NCBI GenBank assembly: GCA_035645145.1
Contig: DASQNC010000069.1
Location: 1 to 64,000 of the forward strand
Length of the DNA stretch: 64,000 nt
Direction of reading: 5' to 3'
Origin: Azospirillaceae bacterium
Lineage (GTDB): Bacteria > Pseudomonadota > Alphaproteobacteria > Azospirillales > Azospirillaceae
Made by a program: the position numbers and the translations under genes. A model generated the notes under the pieces. The model was given only the letters and a program-made list of their open reading frames with translations, was not told where the DNA came from and made no database searches. Every line of letters begins with the position of its first letter. Position 1 is the stretch's first letter. Positions 9,254 through 18,089 of the stretch are shown piece by piece.

Positions 9254-10300
9254 ATGCGTATTCTTCTACCGACCGATGCCTGGTTTCCGCAGGTGAACGG
9301 CGTGGTCCGGACCCTGAGCACCATCGTCGGCGAACTCCGGGCGATGGGTCACGAGGTGAACGTCGTCTCTCCCGACCGGTTCCTGACCGTGCCGGCGCCG
9401 GGTTACCCGGAGGTGCGCCTGGCCGTGGCGCCCGGCCGCAAGCTCCGGCGGATCCTGGACGAATGGCAGCCCGATGCCGTCCACATCCCGGTGGAAGGGC
9501 CGTTGGGCTGGGCGGCGCGGGCGCACTGCCTGCGGCGCGGCTGGCCGTTCACCAGCTCCTACCATACGCGCATGGGCGACTACGCCCACGCCAAGTGGAA
9601 GCTGCCGCCCGGCCTGGGCTTCGCCATGCAGCGGCGGTTCCACGCGAAATCGACGGCGTTCCTGGTGCAGACGGCCTCGCTGGAGCGCGAGCTGGGCGCG
9701 CGTGGTTTCGTCAACATCCGGCGCTGGGGGCGGGGGGTGGACCTGCGGCTGTTCCGGCCGTACGAGGGCGTGGACCTCGGCCTGCCGGGGCCGGTGTTCG
9801 GCTATGTCGGCCGGGTGTCCACCGAGAAGCGGCTGGACGATTTCCTGTCGATGGACCTGCCGGGAACCAAGGTGGTGGTGGGCGACGGGCCGCAACGCGC
9901 GCTCTACGAGCGCCGCTACCCCGACGCGGTGTTCCTCGGCTACCGCACCGGCGAGGATCTGGCGCGGGCGTATGCGGGGCTCGACGTCCTCGTCCTGCCT
10001 TCGCGGTTCGAAACCTTCGGCCTGGTGATCCTGGAGGCGCTGGCCTGCGGCACGCCGGTGGCCGCCTATCCGGTGCACGGCCCCATCGACGTGATCGGCG
10101 GCACGGATGTGGGCGTGCTCGACGAGGATCTCCGGGCCGCGGCGTTGAGGGCGCTGGAAATTCCGCGCGACCGCTGCCGCGCCTTCGCCGAGACGTTCTC
10201 GTGGCGGCGCAGTGCCGAGGAGTTCCTCTCCCACCTCGCCCCCATCCGGTCCCCCTGTCCGGCCTTGACGCCCGGAACGGTGCCGTCCGTGCCCGGTTGA
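9254..10300 (+). CDS. GT4-family glycosyltransferase, probably acting on diacylglycerol
   Basis: A 348-aa GT-B fold glycosyltransferase. The N-terminal domain starts RILLPTDAWFPQVNGVVRTL, as in SQD2/SqdX and the alphaproteobacterial diacylglycerol glycosyltransferases. The C-terminal domain has GYVGRVSTEKRLDDFL and the EX7E donor motif (FETFGLVILEALACGTPVA). Family members move hexose, glucuronate or sulfoquinovose onto lipids at the membrane face. Adjacent, divergent sqdB suggests UDP-sulfoquinovose as donor; plain glycolipid synthesis is the main alternative. It is followed 28 bp later by a small gene of unknown function. Confidence 0.75.
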   Translation: MRILLPTDAWFPQVNGVVRTLSTIVGELRAMGHEVNVVSPDRFLTVPAPGYPEVRLAVAPGRKLRRILDEWQPDAVHIPVEGPLGWAARAHCLRRGWPFTSSYHTRMGDYAHAKWKLPPGLGFAMQRRFHAKSTAFLVQTASLERELGARGFVNIRRWGRGVDLRLFRPYEGVDLGLPGPVFGYVGRVSTEKRLDDFLSMDLPGTKVVVGDGPQRALYERRYPDAVFLGYRTGEDLARAYAGLDVLVLPSRFETFGLVILEALACGTPVAAYPVHGPIDVIGGTDVGVLDEDLRAAALRALEIPRDRCRAFAETFSWRRSAEEFLSHLAPIRSPCPALTPGTVPSVPG

Positions 10301-10328
10301 CCGGGAACCCGTTTCCCGGAGGCGCCCC

Positions 10329-10535
10329 ATGGACGAGCGCAAGCCCGCCAGCCCCTTCGCGGACGCCTTGCGCTCCGACCCGAAGCGCAACGCCCGCGAG
10401 GCCAAGCACCTCTACGACAGTCCCGACCGCCGCGAGGTGGAGGCCGCCCAGGCGGAAAAGCGCCGGCGCCGGCGGAAGGGCGGTGGCATCGGCGACGATC
10501 CCGTGGTGACGGAAAACGTGCGCAAGCCGTTCTGA
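10329..10535 (+). CDS. Small basic protein of unknown function
   Basis: A 68-aa hydrophilic protein, rich in Arg, Lys and Asp, with a KRRRRRKGGG stretch at about residues 44-53 and no membrane segment. I recognise no domain. Codon use (GC-rich third positions) matches real neighbouring genes, and the ATG is preceded at short distance by a GGAGGCG ribosome-binding sequence (10319-10325). It may share a transcript with the glycosyltransferase 28 bp upstream; its stop is 22 bp from the convergent LysR gene. Confidence 0.6.
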   Translation: MDERKPASPFADALRSDPKRNAREAKHLYDSPDRREVEAAQAEKRRRRRKGGGIGDDPVVTENVRKPF

Positions 10536-10557
10536 GCGCTTGCCGAACGGCCGGCCA

Positions 10558-11493
10558 TCAAACCCCGGCCCGGCCCAGACCCGCCGCGATCTCCGCCAGC
10601 CGCCGGCGCAGCCAGACGTGGGAAGGCGCCCGGTCGTCGCGGCGGTGCCAGACCATGGCGATGCGCGTGATGCCGGCATCCACCGGGGTCGGCCGGACCA
10701 CCAGCCCATGGGCTTCGGCCATCGGCCGTGCCAGCCGTTCCGAAGCGGTGCACAGAAGGTCGCTGCCCCGGAGCATCGGCGCCACCGCCAGCATGTGCGC
10801 ACCCACCACGGCCACCCGGCGCGACAGGCCCAGCGTCTCCAGCGCCCGGTCCACCGCACCCGTGCGGCTGCCGATCGGCGACACCAGCGCGTGGGGATGG
10901 GCCAGGAACCGTTGCAGTGTGAAGTCCCCCGCGGCGCACGGGTGGTCCGGCCGCATCAGCGTCACGAACCGGTCGCGCATCAGCATGACGCGGGTCATGT
11001 GGGCGGGCGGTTCGGGAAGGACGCCGACGGCCAGGCCGATCTCCCCGCGCTCCAGCCGCTCGAAGGCGTCGTCGCGGTCGGCATGGCGGATGGTCAGGCC
11101 AGTGCCCGGCGCCTCGGTCCGCAGGGCGGCCACCAGGGGCGGGCCCAGCACGCACTCCGCATATTCCGACATGCCGAGGGCGAAGGCCGTGGCGGCGGTC
11201 GCCGGATCGAAGGGCACCATCAGGGCCAGCGCCCCGCGGACGGCGTCCAGCGCCGCGCCGACCGGTCCCGCCAGATCGTGCGCCAGGGCGGTCGGCTCCA
11301 TCCCGCCGGGCGTGCGGACGAACAGGTCGTCCTGGAACAGCCGCCGCAGCCGGGCCAGCGCATTGCTGACCGCGGACTGGGTGACGCCCAGCCGCCGCGC
11401 CGCGCGCGTCACGTTGCGCTCCGCCATCATGGCGTCCAGCACGCGGAGCAGGTTCAGATCCAGGGCGGACGGGTCCACGGCACCATCACTCAT
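10558..11493 (-). CDS. LysR-family transcriptional regulator
   Basis: A 311-aa LysR-type regulator. The N-terminal winged helix-turn-helix reads LDLNLLRVLDAMMAERNVTRAARRLGVTQSAVSNALARLR (in pieces, about residues 9-50), followed by the co-inducer-binding domain to the C-terminus. The start could be 11493 or 11508; both precede the same helix. It is divergent from the DODA-type dioxygenase, with about 105 bp between, the usual LysR-target arrangement. That gap contains CATGTC-N17-GACATG (11545-11573), a candidate dyad operator. The inducer is unknown. Confidence 0.9.
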   Translation of the reverse strand: MSDGAVDPSALDLNLLRVLDAMMAERNVTRAARRLGVTQSAVSNALARLRRLFQDDLFVRTPGGMEPTALAHDLAGPVGAALDAVRGALALMVPFDPATAATAFALGMSEYAECVLGPPLVAALRTEAPGTGLTIRHADRDDAFERLERGEIGLAVGVLPEPPAHMTRVMLMRDRFVTLMRPDHPCAAGDFTLQRFLAHPHALVSPIGSRTGAVDRALETLGLSRRVAVVGAHMLAVAPMLRGSDLLCTASERLARPMAEAHGLVVRPTPVDAGITRIAMVWHRRDDRAPSHVWLRRRLAEIAAGLGRAGV

Positions 11494-11597
11494 GGTGATG
11501 CGGGGCATCAGGATCGGCGATTTGATGAATAGGCCGGCCGCGCCCATGTCTCAATACGCCATGCCCCGACATGGTTGCCCCCGGCAGGAGTCGCGCC

Positions 11598-12395
11598 ATG
11601 ACCGCCGCACCGTCCGTGTCCCGCTTGCCCAGCCTGTTCGTGTCCCACGGCTCACCCATGCTGGCGCTGGAGGATGGCGCCGCCCACCGGTTCCTGCGCG
11701 GCTACGCGGCCGACCTGCCGCGGCCCAAGGCCATCCTGGTGGCCTCGGCCCATTGGGAGACGCGGGTGCCGACCGTCTCCACGGCGGAGCGGCCGGAGAC
11801 CATCCATGATTTCGGTCCCTTCGACCGGCGGCTGTTCCAGATGCGGTATACCGCCCCCGGGGCGCCGGACCTCGCCGTCCGCACGGCGGCCCTGCTGCGC
11901 CAAGCGGGCTTTCCGGTCGAGGGAACCCCGCGCGGCCTGGACCACGGCGCGTGGGTGCCGCTGACGCTCTTGTACCCGCAGGCCGACATCCCGGTGATGC
12001 AGCTGTCGATCCAGCCCGCCGAAGGTCCCGCCCACCACCACCGCCTGGGCCAGGCGCTGCGCCCGTTGCGGGACGAGGGCGTGCTGGTGGTCGGGTCGGG
12101 CGCCCTGACCCACAACCTGTACGAATTCCGCGGGGGTTCCGTCGACCGCGACCCGCCCGAATGGGTCCGCGCCTTCGGCGACTGGATGGCGAATGCGGTG
12201 ACCGCCGGCCGGACCGACGACCTGCTGGACTACCGGGCCAAGGCGCCCTACGCCGTGGAAAACCATCCCACCGACGAGCACCTGCTGCCCCTGTTCGTGG
12301 CGCTGGGCGCGGGCGACCATGGGGCAGCCGGCGATCGTGTCCACGCCAGCCACACCTATGGCGTCCTGGCGATGGACGCCTACGCGTTCGCCTGA
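11598..12395 (+). CDS. DODA-type extradiol ring-opening dioxygenase (LigB/YgiD family)
   Basis: A 265-aa class III extradiol dioxygenase-like enzyme that would cleave catecholic rings using a non-haem metal. Likely metal ligands are the His of VSHGSP (about residue 16) and the His of ASAHWE; DHGAWVPL and ENHPTDEHLLPLFVALGAG form the rest of the pocket, as in YgiD and plant DOPA dioxygenases. The GGAG at 11587-11590 lies 7 nt before ATG 11598 and decides the start. It is divergent from a LysR regulator that probably controls it. The last 16 bp overlap tail-to-tail with the GNAT gene. Confidence 0.88.
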   Translation: MTAAPSVSRLPSLFVSHGSPMLALEDGAAHRFLRGYAADLPRPKAILVASAHWETRVPTVSTAERPETIHDFGPFDRRLFQMRYTAPGAPDLAVRTAALLRQAGFPVEGTPRGLDHGAWVPLTLLYPQADIPVMQLSIQPAEGPAHHHRLGQALRPLRDEGVLVVGSGALTHNLYEFRGGSVDRDPPEWVRAFGDWMANAVTAGRTDDLLDYRAKAPYAVENHPTDEHLLPLFVALGAGDHGAAGDRVHASHTYGVLAMDAYAFA

Positions 12396-12823
12396 GCGTC
12401 GGCGAGGGTCTTCATCAGGTAGAAGTGGGTGTCGCCCGGCGGAAAGTCGCCGAGTTCGGCGTACACCGTGTAGCCGTGCTTCTCGTAGAAGGCGCGATTG
12501 CGCAGGCCGAAGGTGTCGAGCCGCGCCTTGCCGCAGCCGCGCCGCACGGCCTCCTCCTCCGCCGCGCGCAGGAGCGCCGGCCCGATCCCGGTGCCGCGCA
12601 ACCGGTCCGACACGTACAGCAGCTCGACGTACAGCCATCCGTAGCTGGTGCGGCCCCACAGCCCGGCCAGCACTTCGCCCGTCGCCGGATCGGTGTGGGC
12701 CACCGACAACAGCCGCCAGGCCGACGGGCCGAAGGTGGCGTCGTTGAAGGACCGCAAGCCCTGTAAAAGGGAGTCCCGCAACGCCGGATCGGCTTCGTCG
12801 GAGACGCGGAAGTTGGGTTCCAT
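12380..12823 (-). CDS. GNAT-family N-acetyltransferase
   Basis: A 147-aa acetyl-CoA-dependent acyltransferase. The central strand VELLYVSDRLRGTGIGPALL contains the Q/RxxGxG/A acetyl-CoA-binding loop (RGTGIG, about residues 80-85). A later NRAFYEKHGYTVYAEL is the typical GNAT strand-helix end. The substrate is unknown. The start at 12823 gives a normal GNAT length. The gene lies 32 bp downstream of recR on the same strand and converges with the dioxygenase gene. Confidence 0.85.
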   Translation of the reverse strand: MEPNFRVSDEADPALRDSLLQGLRSFNDATFGPSAWRLLSVAHTDPATGEVLAGLWGRTSYGWLYVELLYVSDRLRGTGIGPALLRAAEEEAVRRGCGKARLDTFGLRNRAFYEKHGYTVYAELGDFPPGDTHFYLMKTLADAQANA

Positions 12824-12855
12824 CGGATCCCGCCGGGAAAAGGGAAGAAAAGGGC

Positions 12856-13449
12856 CTAGACCTGCCGGCGCGCCTTGAGTGCGGCGGTCAGCGTGCCGTC
12901 GTCCAGATAGTCCAGTTCGCCGCCCACCGGCACGCCATGGGCCAGGCGGGACACCTGGACGCCGGTTCCGACCAGCCGGTCGGCGACGTAATGGGCGGTG
13001 GTCTGCCCCTCCACGGTCGCATTCAGGGCCAGGATCACTTCCTTCACGCCGCCCTCGGCCGCGCGGCGGACGAGCGGGGCGATGGACAGGTCCTCGGGCC
13101 CGATGCCGTCGAGCGCGGACAGGGTGCCGCCCAGCACATGGTAGAGGCCGCGGAACGCATGGGTGCGCTCCAGCGCCCACAGATCGCCGACCTCCTCGAC
13201 CACGCAGATCTGGGTGCGGTCGCGCTTGGGGTCGGCGCAGATGGCGCAGGGGTCGCGGGTGTCCAGGTTGCCGCACACCGAACAGGTGCGCACCGCCGCG
13301 GCGGCGTCGGCCATGGCCTTGGCCAGCGGCTCGAACAGCGTCTCGCGCTTCTTCATCAGGTGCAGCGCCGCCCGCCGCGCGGACCGCGGCCCCAGCCCCG
13401 GCAGCTTGGCAAGATACTGGATCAGGCGTTCGATCTCGGAGCTGCTCAT
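12856..13449 (-). CDS. recR: Recombination mediator RecR
   Basis: A 197-aa protein of the RecFOR gap-repair pathway that helps load RecA. In order: helix-hairpin-helix [18 protein letters not shown] (about residues 10-27), a Cys4 zinc finger (CSVC ... CAIC, about 56-74), and the Toprim domain ([17 protein letters not shown] and following). Start ATG 13449 ([13 protein letters not shown]) is the family start. It follows dnaX and ybaB in the order dnaX-ybaB-recR conserved in many proteobacteria, but an inverted repeat separates it from ybaB. Confidence 0.96.
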   Translation of the reverse strand: MSSSEIERLIQYLAKLPGLGPRSARRAALHLMKKRETLFEPLAKAMADAAAAVRTCSVCGNLDTRDPCAICADPKRDRTQICVVEEVGDLWALERTHAFRGLYHVLGGTLSALDGIGPEDLSIAPLVRRAAEGGVKEVILALNATVEGQTTAHYVADRLVGTGVQVSRLAHGVPVGGELDYLDDGTLTAALKARRQV

Positions 13450-13507
13450 GTCCGGGCCGGTTCGGTTTTGCTGGACGGTCAACGCGCGACCGCCCCGGCT
13501 TGTGTCC

Positions 13508-13543
13508 TGTCCGCCCTTTCCGGCAAGCGGAAGAGGGCGGACA
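13508..13543 (-). terminator. Hairpin between ybaB and recR
   Basis: An inverted repeat with arms of about 15 nt (TGTCCGCCCTTTCCG against CGGAAGAGGGCGGACA, one bulged base) lies in the 109-bp gap. It would form a strong hairpin in the dnaX-ybaB transcript. There is no T-run after it, so it may be an RNA-stability or attenuating element rather than a full stop. Confidence 0.5.
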
Positions 13544-13558
13544 AGGGCCTTCAGGGGA

Positions 13559-13882
13559 TCAGAACGGCAGCTTCACGCCCGGCGGCAGCTTCAGCCCACC
13601 CATCAGCTTGCTCGTCTCGTCGGAAATGTGCGTCTCGACCTTCGCCTTGGCGTCGTTGAAGGCGGCGACGATCAGGTCCTCGAGCACCTCGACGTCGTCG
13701 GGGTCCACGACGGCCTTCTGCAGCTTCACCTTCTTCAGCTCGCCCTTGCCGTTCAGGGTGATCTCGACCAGGCCCGCGCCCGCGGCGCCGGTCATTTCGA
13801 CCTCGGCCAGCCGGGACTGCATCTCCTGCATCTTGGCCTGCATCTGCTGGGCCTGCTTCATCATTTGGCCGAGGTTCTTCAT
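13559..13882 (-). CDS. YbaB/EbfC nucleoid-associated protein
   Basis: A 107-aa protein of the YbaB/EbfC family, which dimerises as tweezers and binds DNA. The N-terminal helix is [22 protein letters not shown] (in parts), then the strand [16 protein letters not shown] and the helix [18 protein letters not shown]. The C-terminal tail is Gly/Pro-rich ([13 protein letters not shown]). The gene starts 5 bp after the dnaX stop, so it is translated with dnaX. Confidence 0.95.
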   Translation of the reverse strand: MKNLGQMMKQAQQMQAKMQEMQSRLAEVEMTGAAGAGLVEITLNGKGELKKVKLQKAVVDPDDVEVLEDLIVAAFNDAKAKVETHISDETSKLMGGLKLPPGVKLPF

Positions 13883-13887
13883 GGTGC

Positions 13888-15840
13888 TCAGAGCTCTCCT
13901 TCCTCATCGGCCGCGTACTCGTCCACGGCCATCGTCTCTTCGTCGTTGTTAAGGTCGTCAGCGGGGGCGGGCTCCGCAAGCTCCACGACCTCCCGCACCT
14001 CCAGGATCCGGGCGCCGGGAAAGGTCTGGAGGATCGCCTTGACGGTGGGATGCTCGGCCGCGGCCGCCTTGGCTGCCGCCTCGGCGGCCTCCTCCTGTTC
14101 CTTCAGGGTCGGATCGCCGGGCGCGCTCGACACCGTGACCACCCAGCGCCGGCCGGTCCATTCCGTCAGAAGCTGCCCGACCCGGTTGGCCAGATCCTTG
14201 GGCGCCGTCGGATGGGGGCGGATCTCGATCAGGCCGGGTTCGAACCGGACCAGATGCACATGGGACTTGAGCTGGGCGGACATCAGCCCTTCGCGCTGGT
14301 CCGCGAACATCTTGACGACGGCGCGGAAATCCCTGGGCGAGGGCAGGTGTTCCTCGGTCGGTTGCGCCTGGGGCGCCGGCACCAGGACGACCCCGGCGAC
14401 CGGCCCGTTGTCCCCGACGGCCCGTGGCCGTGGCGGCTCAAGCGTCAGGTGCCGGGCGGCCGAGGCCGTGGGTCCGGGGGGCGGACCTGCCCCGTTGGCA
14501 CCGGCATGGCCGTTGGCGACGGCCTGGACCTGCGCCGGGGCGGCGAGGGCGGTGCCCGCCGGAAGGCCGCCACCCGGACCTCCGCCAAGAGGACTTCCAC
14601 CGGGGGGACCGCCATGGGGCGGGCCGTCGCCCTGCGCGTCCCGAAGCTGCCGGACGATGTCGCCGGGGGTGGGCAGGTCGGCCGCGTAGGCCAGCCGGAT
14701 GATGGCCATTTCGGCGGCATGCATGGGCACGGGCGCCTGCTGCACCTCGCCCAGCCCCTTCAGCAGCAATTGCCACGCCCGGGTCAGCACCGGAATGGAC
14801 AGGCGGTTCGCCAGCTCGGCACCGCGGGTGCGTTCGGCCTCGGGGGTGGTCGGGTCCTGCTGCAACGAGGGGATCACCCGCAGCCGGGTCAGCCCGTGCA
14901 CCAGATCCAGAAGATCCTGGAGGATGACGATCGGGTCGGCGCCGCGTTTGCCCAGCTCGGCCAGCACGGCGAGCGCGTCGGCCGGCCGGCCGGACATGGT
15001 GGCCTCGAACAGGTCCACCACGATCTGGCGGTCGGCCAACCCCAGCATGTCGCGGACCTGGAGCACGGTCACCGTCCCGTCGGACAGCGCCATGGCCTGG
15101 TCCAGCAGCGAAAGCCCGTCGCGGGCCGACCCGTCGGCGGCGCGCGCCAGCAGCTGCATGGCCTCGGGCTCCACCGGGATGCCTTCGGCCGCGGACACCT
15201 TTCCGAACAGGTCGATGAGGACCGAGGTGTCCAGGCGCTTCAGGTCGAAGCGCTGGCAGCGGGACAGGACGGTCACCGGGACCTTGCGGATCTCGGTGGT
15301 GGCGAAGATGAACTTCACATGGGCCGGCGGTTCCTCAAGCGTCTTCAGGAGCGCGTTGAACGCGCCCTTCGACAGCATGTGGACCTCGTCGATGATGAAC
15401 ACCTTGTAGCGCGCGCGCATGGGCGCGATCCGCGCGCTGTCGATGATCTCGCGGATGTTGTCGACGCCGGTGTTGGATGCGGCGTCCATTTCCAGCACGT
15501 CCACGTGCCGGTCGCCCAGGATCGCCTGGCAGTTGTCGCACACCCCGCACGGGTTCACCGTCGGACCGCCGGTGCCGTCCGGCCCGACGCAGTTCAGCGC
15601 GCGGGCGACGATGCGGGCCGTGGTGGTCTTGCCCACCCCGCGCACGCCGGTCAGCATGTACGCCTGGTGCAGACGGCCGGACGTGATGGCGTTGGTCAGC
15701 GTGCGGACCAGCGCGTCCTGACCCATCAGGTCGGCGAAGGTCTTCGGCCGGTACTTGCGCGCCAGCACGCGGTACGGGCCTTGCGGCTGCACGGGCGCCG
15801 GGGTCACGGCCGTGTTGTCGGTGGCGGGTTCCAGGTCCAT
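13888..15840 (-). CDS. dnaX: DNA polymerase III tau/gamma subunit
   Basis: A 650-aa clamp-loader ATPase. Walker A is GVRGVGKTTTARI (about residues 64-76), a zinc module includes NPCGVCDNCQAIL, Walker B is IIDEVHMLSKGAFN, and sensor 1 is LSRCQRFDL with the SRC motif. After about residue 380 comes a Pro/Gly-rich linker (GGPPGGSPLGGGPGG region) and the C-terminal tau domain. I see no AAAAAAG-type slippery site, so a separate gamma form is not indicated. The SRP RNA gene lies about 80 bp upstream on the same strand. Confidence 0.95.
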   Translation of the reverse strand: MDLEPATDNTAVTPAPVQPQGPYRVLARKYRPKTFADLMGQDALVRTLTNAITSGRLHQAYMLTGVRGVGKTTTARIVARALNCVGPDGTGGPTVNPCGVCDNCQAILGDRHVDVLEMDAASNTGVDNIREIIDSARIAPMRARYKVFIIDEVHMLSKGAFNALLKTLEEPPAHVKFIFATTEIRKVPVTVLSRCQRFDLKRLDTSVLIDLFGKVSAAEGIPVEPEAMQLLARAADGSARDGLSLLDQAMALSDGTVTVLQVRDMLGLADRQIVVDLFEATMSGRPADALAVLAELGKRGADPIVILQDLLDLVHGLTRLRVIPSLQQDPTTPEAERTRGAELANRLSIPVLTRAWQLLLKGLGEVQQAPVPMHAAEMAIIRLAYAADLPTPGDIVRQLRDAQGDGPPHGGPPGGSPLGGGPGGGLPAGTALAAPAQVQAVANGHAGANGAGPPPGPTASAARHLTLEPPRPRAVGDNGPVAGVVLVPAPQAQPTEEHLPSPRDFRAVVKMFADQREGLMSAQLKSHVHLVRFEPGLIEIRPHPTAPKDLANRVGQLLTEWTGRRWVVTVSSAPGDPTLKEQEEAAEAAAKAAAAEHPTVKAILQTFPGARILEVREVVELAEPAPADDLNNDEETMAVDEYAADEEGEL

Positions 15841-15919
15841 GCCCGGCAGTCTAGCGGGCTGCGGCCCGGATGTCGCGGAATCGGATGCCGCCGATTGGCG
15901 GTACGCGCTCCGCCCCGGG

Positions 15920-16030
15920 AAGGGCGGAGGCAGGAGGCTGGACAGCGACCCGAGCCGAACTCGTTACGGCTGCTTCCTTCCGGACCTGACCGGATTGGCG
16001 AGGGGTCCCGTCCGCCGCCAACCTCCCGCC
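15920..16030 (-). ncRNA. ffs: Small SRP RNA (4.5S-type)
   Basis: The minus strand contains the SRP RNA hallmark GTCAGGTCCGGAAGGAAGCA, the apical loop that binds Ffh. The flanks fold back: the 5' arm GGGCGGGAGGTTGG pairs with the 3' arm CCAGCCTCCTGCCTCCGCC, giving the single hairpin of about 100-110 nt expected of the bacterial short form. It guides membrane protein insertion as part of the signal recognition particle. The position directly upstream of dnaX is common in proteobacteria. The ends are estimated from the stem and the promoter spacing. Confidence 0.93.
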
Positions 16031-16033
16031 CCA

Positions 16034-16062
16034 TATATCGGGCACCGCGGCCCCCGGGGCAA
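16034..16062 (-). promoter_or_regulatory. Sigma70-type promoter of the SRP RNA gene
   Basis: On the minus strand TTGCCC (16057-16062) and GATATA (16034-16039) are separated by 17 bp, and the RNA 5' end predicted from the stem lies 4-7 nt downstream. Confidence 0.6.
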
Positions 16063-16110
16063 GGGCCGATGCGGTCGGCCCGGCCCGCGGCCACTGTTCC
16101 GTTCCGCTTG

Positions 16111-16365
16111 TCAGCTCCGCTTACGCCGGATGGCGCGGTTCCCATCCAACTGGTCCTGCGTGGTCAGAACGCCCACGGCCGCACCCGCCGCACCGCCCAG
16201 GATGGCACCGCCCACCAGGCTGCCGCCGGTCGCAGCCCCCAGAATGCCGCCGGCCGCCGCACCCAGGCCCGCACCCGTCAGGCCGCGTTCGCCGGTGGAC
16301 GACCCGCACGCGCCGAGCGGCAGCACCATTGCAACGGCCAGAACCGCAACAAGACGTTTGTTCAT
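16111..16365 (-). CDS. Small glycine-zipper lipoprotein
   Basis: An 84-aa protein with a lipoprotein signal: MNKRLVAVLAVAMVLPLGAC, with lipobox PLGAC and the acylated Cys at residue 20. After a short SSTGERG linker comes a run of small residues (GAGLGAAAGGILGAATGG, GAILGGAAGAAVGVL) with Gly every four positions, the glycine-zipper pattern of membrane-inserting or oligomerising segments. The C-terminus is basic (RRKRS). It is probably an envelope protein of the outer or inner membrane. ATG 16365 was chosen because it starts the signal. Confidence 0.8.
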   Translation of the reverse strand: MNKRLVAVLAVAMVLPLGACGSSTGERGLTGAGLGAAAGGILGAATGGSLVGGAILGGAAGAAVGVLTTQDQLDGNRAIRRKRS

Positions 16366-16419
16366 GTTCGCACCCGATGAGCAACATCCACCACAACACG
16401 CGCGGAGATCACATGGACT

Positions 16420-16437
16420 TTCTTCCAACCGGAAGAA
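16420..16437. promoter_or_regulatory. Perfect 7-bp dyad upstream of the lipoprotein gene
   Basis: TTCTTCC-AACC-GGAAGAA lies about 55-72 bp before the lipoprotein start and 250 bp before nudC, in the divergent gap. It could be an operator or a hairpin; no T-run follows. Confidence 0.35.
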
Positions 16438-16687
16438 CCCCTAGCGTGGTACTCCGCAGCCGATCACGGGTATTCGCGGCCGGCTTTCTCAACCATCATG
16501 ATCTTCGAACCGGCCGGCAAGCGGTGACGATTTTGGGCTCTGTTTTGTCACAGCGTCCGTGCGCGGGATTCAAGGGCGTTCCCTTTGGCGCAGGCTGTTC
16601 CGGTGCTTCGGTTACGGAAGGCCGGCAACGTGCCGGGCCATCTCCGCCTTCACAAGCCGCCATCCCGCGTGAGACAAACGAGGGACC

Positions 16688-17635
16688 ATGCGCGACCCGA
16701 ATTTCTATTCGTCCGGTCCCCTGGACCGCGCCGCGGACCATCGCAAGGATGAATCCTGGCTGGCCGATCGCCTTACGCGTGTGGACACGCGGGTTCTTCC
16801 GCTGTGGCAGATGAAGAATTTCGTCACCGGCCCGCGCGAAGCGCCGCGACTCGCCTTCCTGTCCGCGGTCGAGGATTGGTGGCGCGACGACCGGGTGGAG
16901 CCCCGTTTCCTGGGCTTGGTCGAAGGGATCGCGCACTTCGCCGTGGACCTCAGCCATATCGAGGAGCCGGCGACCCATCCCCGGCTGGTGGATCGCGGCG
17001 CCTTCGTCGATCTGCGCACCGTCGGCCCGCTGATGCCCGCGTCCGAAGGCGCCATGCTGGCCTATGCCCGCGCGCTCGCCTGGTGGCATGCCCGGCACCG
17101 GTTCTGCGGCGTGTGCGGCGCACCGGCGGCCGCCGGCCAGGGTGGGCATGTCCGCAAGTGCACCAATACCGACTGCGGCACCCAGCATTTCCCGCGCACG
17201 GACCCGGCCGTCATCATGCTGGTCCACGACGGGGGCGACCGCTGCATCCTGGGCCGGCAGAGCACGTTCCCGCCCGGCATGCATTCCACGCTGGCGGGCT
17301 TCGTGGAACCGGGCGAAAGCCTGGAGGACGCCGTCGCGCGCGAGGTGTTCGAAGAGGTCGGCGTGCGCGTGACCGACGTGCGCTACCACTCGTCCCAGCC
17401 TTGGCCGTTCCCCGCCTCGATCATGCTCGGTTTCCATGCCCGCGCGGTCGATCGGGACATCCGCGTGGACCGGAACGAGCTGGAGAGTGCGGCCTGGTTC
17501 GACCGCGCCTATCTGCGCACCCGCCAGTCGTTCAGCATGACCGAACCGGCCCCGGACGGGGGATTGCGCCTGCCCCGCCGCGATTCCATCGCCTACCGGT
17601 TGCTGACGGATTGGATGAACGGGGGCGGGCTGTAG
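16688..17635 (+). CDS. nudC: NAD+ diphosphatase NudC
   Basis: A 315-aa Nudix hydrolase that cleaves NADH/NAD+ and removes NAD caps from RNA 5' ends. A Cys4 zinc finger (FCGVCG ... CTNTDCG, about residues 138-160) precedes the Nudix box GFVEPGESLEDAVAREVFEEVGV (in parts, about 202-224). The NudC-specific SQPWPFPAS motif (about 239-247) follows. The N-terminal domain is also full length. It stands alone: a lipoprotein gene is divergent upstream and 450 bp without a gene follow. Confidence 0.95.
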   Translation: MRDPNFYSSGPLDRAADHRKDESWLADRLTRVDTRVLPLWQMKNFVTGPREAPRLAFLSAVEDWWRDDRVEPRFLGLVEGIAHFAVDLSHIEEPATHPRLVDRGAFVDLRTVGPLMPASEGAMLAYARALAWWHARHRFCGVCGAPAAAGQGGHVRKCTNTDCGTQHFPRTDPAVIMLVHDGGDRCILGRQSTFPPGMHSTLAGFVEPGESLEDAVAREVFEEVGVRVTDVRYHSSQPWPFPASIMLGFHARAVDRDIRVDRNELESAAWFDRAYLRTRQSFSMTEPAPDGGLRLPRRDSIAYRLLTDWMNGGGL

Positions 17636-18089
17636 GTGTGGGGGCGGGTGCCGTTTCCACCGGCCATATCCGCGGAATTGACCGAGTCGCCCTTGCCGGT
17701 ACCCTGGCGACGGCATGGCTTCGAGCCGCGGGCGCGCCCGTCCGCAACGCCGACCACCGGCCAAAATCCCTTGGGATCCGGGATGGGGCGGCGGATCCCC
17801 CGCCATGGTCCCTGGTCCGGTCGGTCGTGGATCGACGGGTTTCGGTCGGGCATCCCGTCGGTTTCAGAACGGTCATGAACAGGTGGTCGGAACGTCTTGA
17901 TGAACCGACCGATCCAACCGCCGGGTGCCCCGTTGGAGTGGCCGCCGCCGATGCCGATAGCCCGTCCGTCCGCTTGCCGACCCCATCACGGGGGCATAGC
18001 TTGGGCGCCCGATGCAACCGCCAAGGAGTCACGCTGTTGAACGGACTCCATTGCGGTTGGACACATCCCGTTGAGGGTGGAGGCGGACA
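17636..18089. other. Gene-free stretch between nudC and the protease unit
   Basis: No frame here has convincing codon use or homology. The last 20 bases contain a GGTGGAGGCGG ribosome-binding region for the next gene, and the downstream half probably carries its promoter. I see no RNA gene or repeat. Confidence 0.4.
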
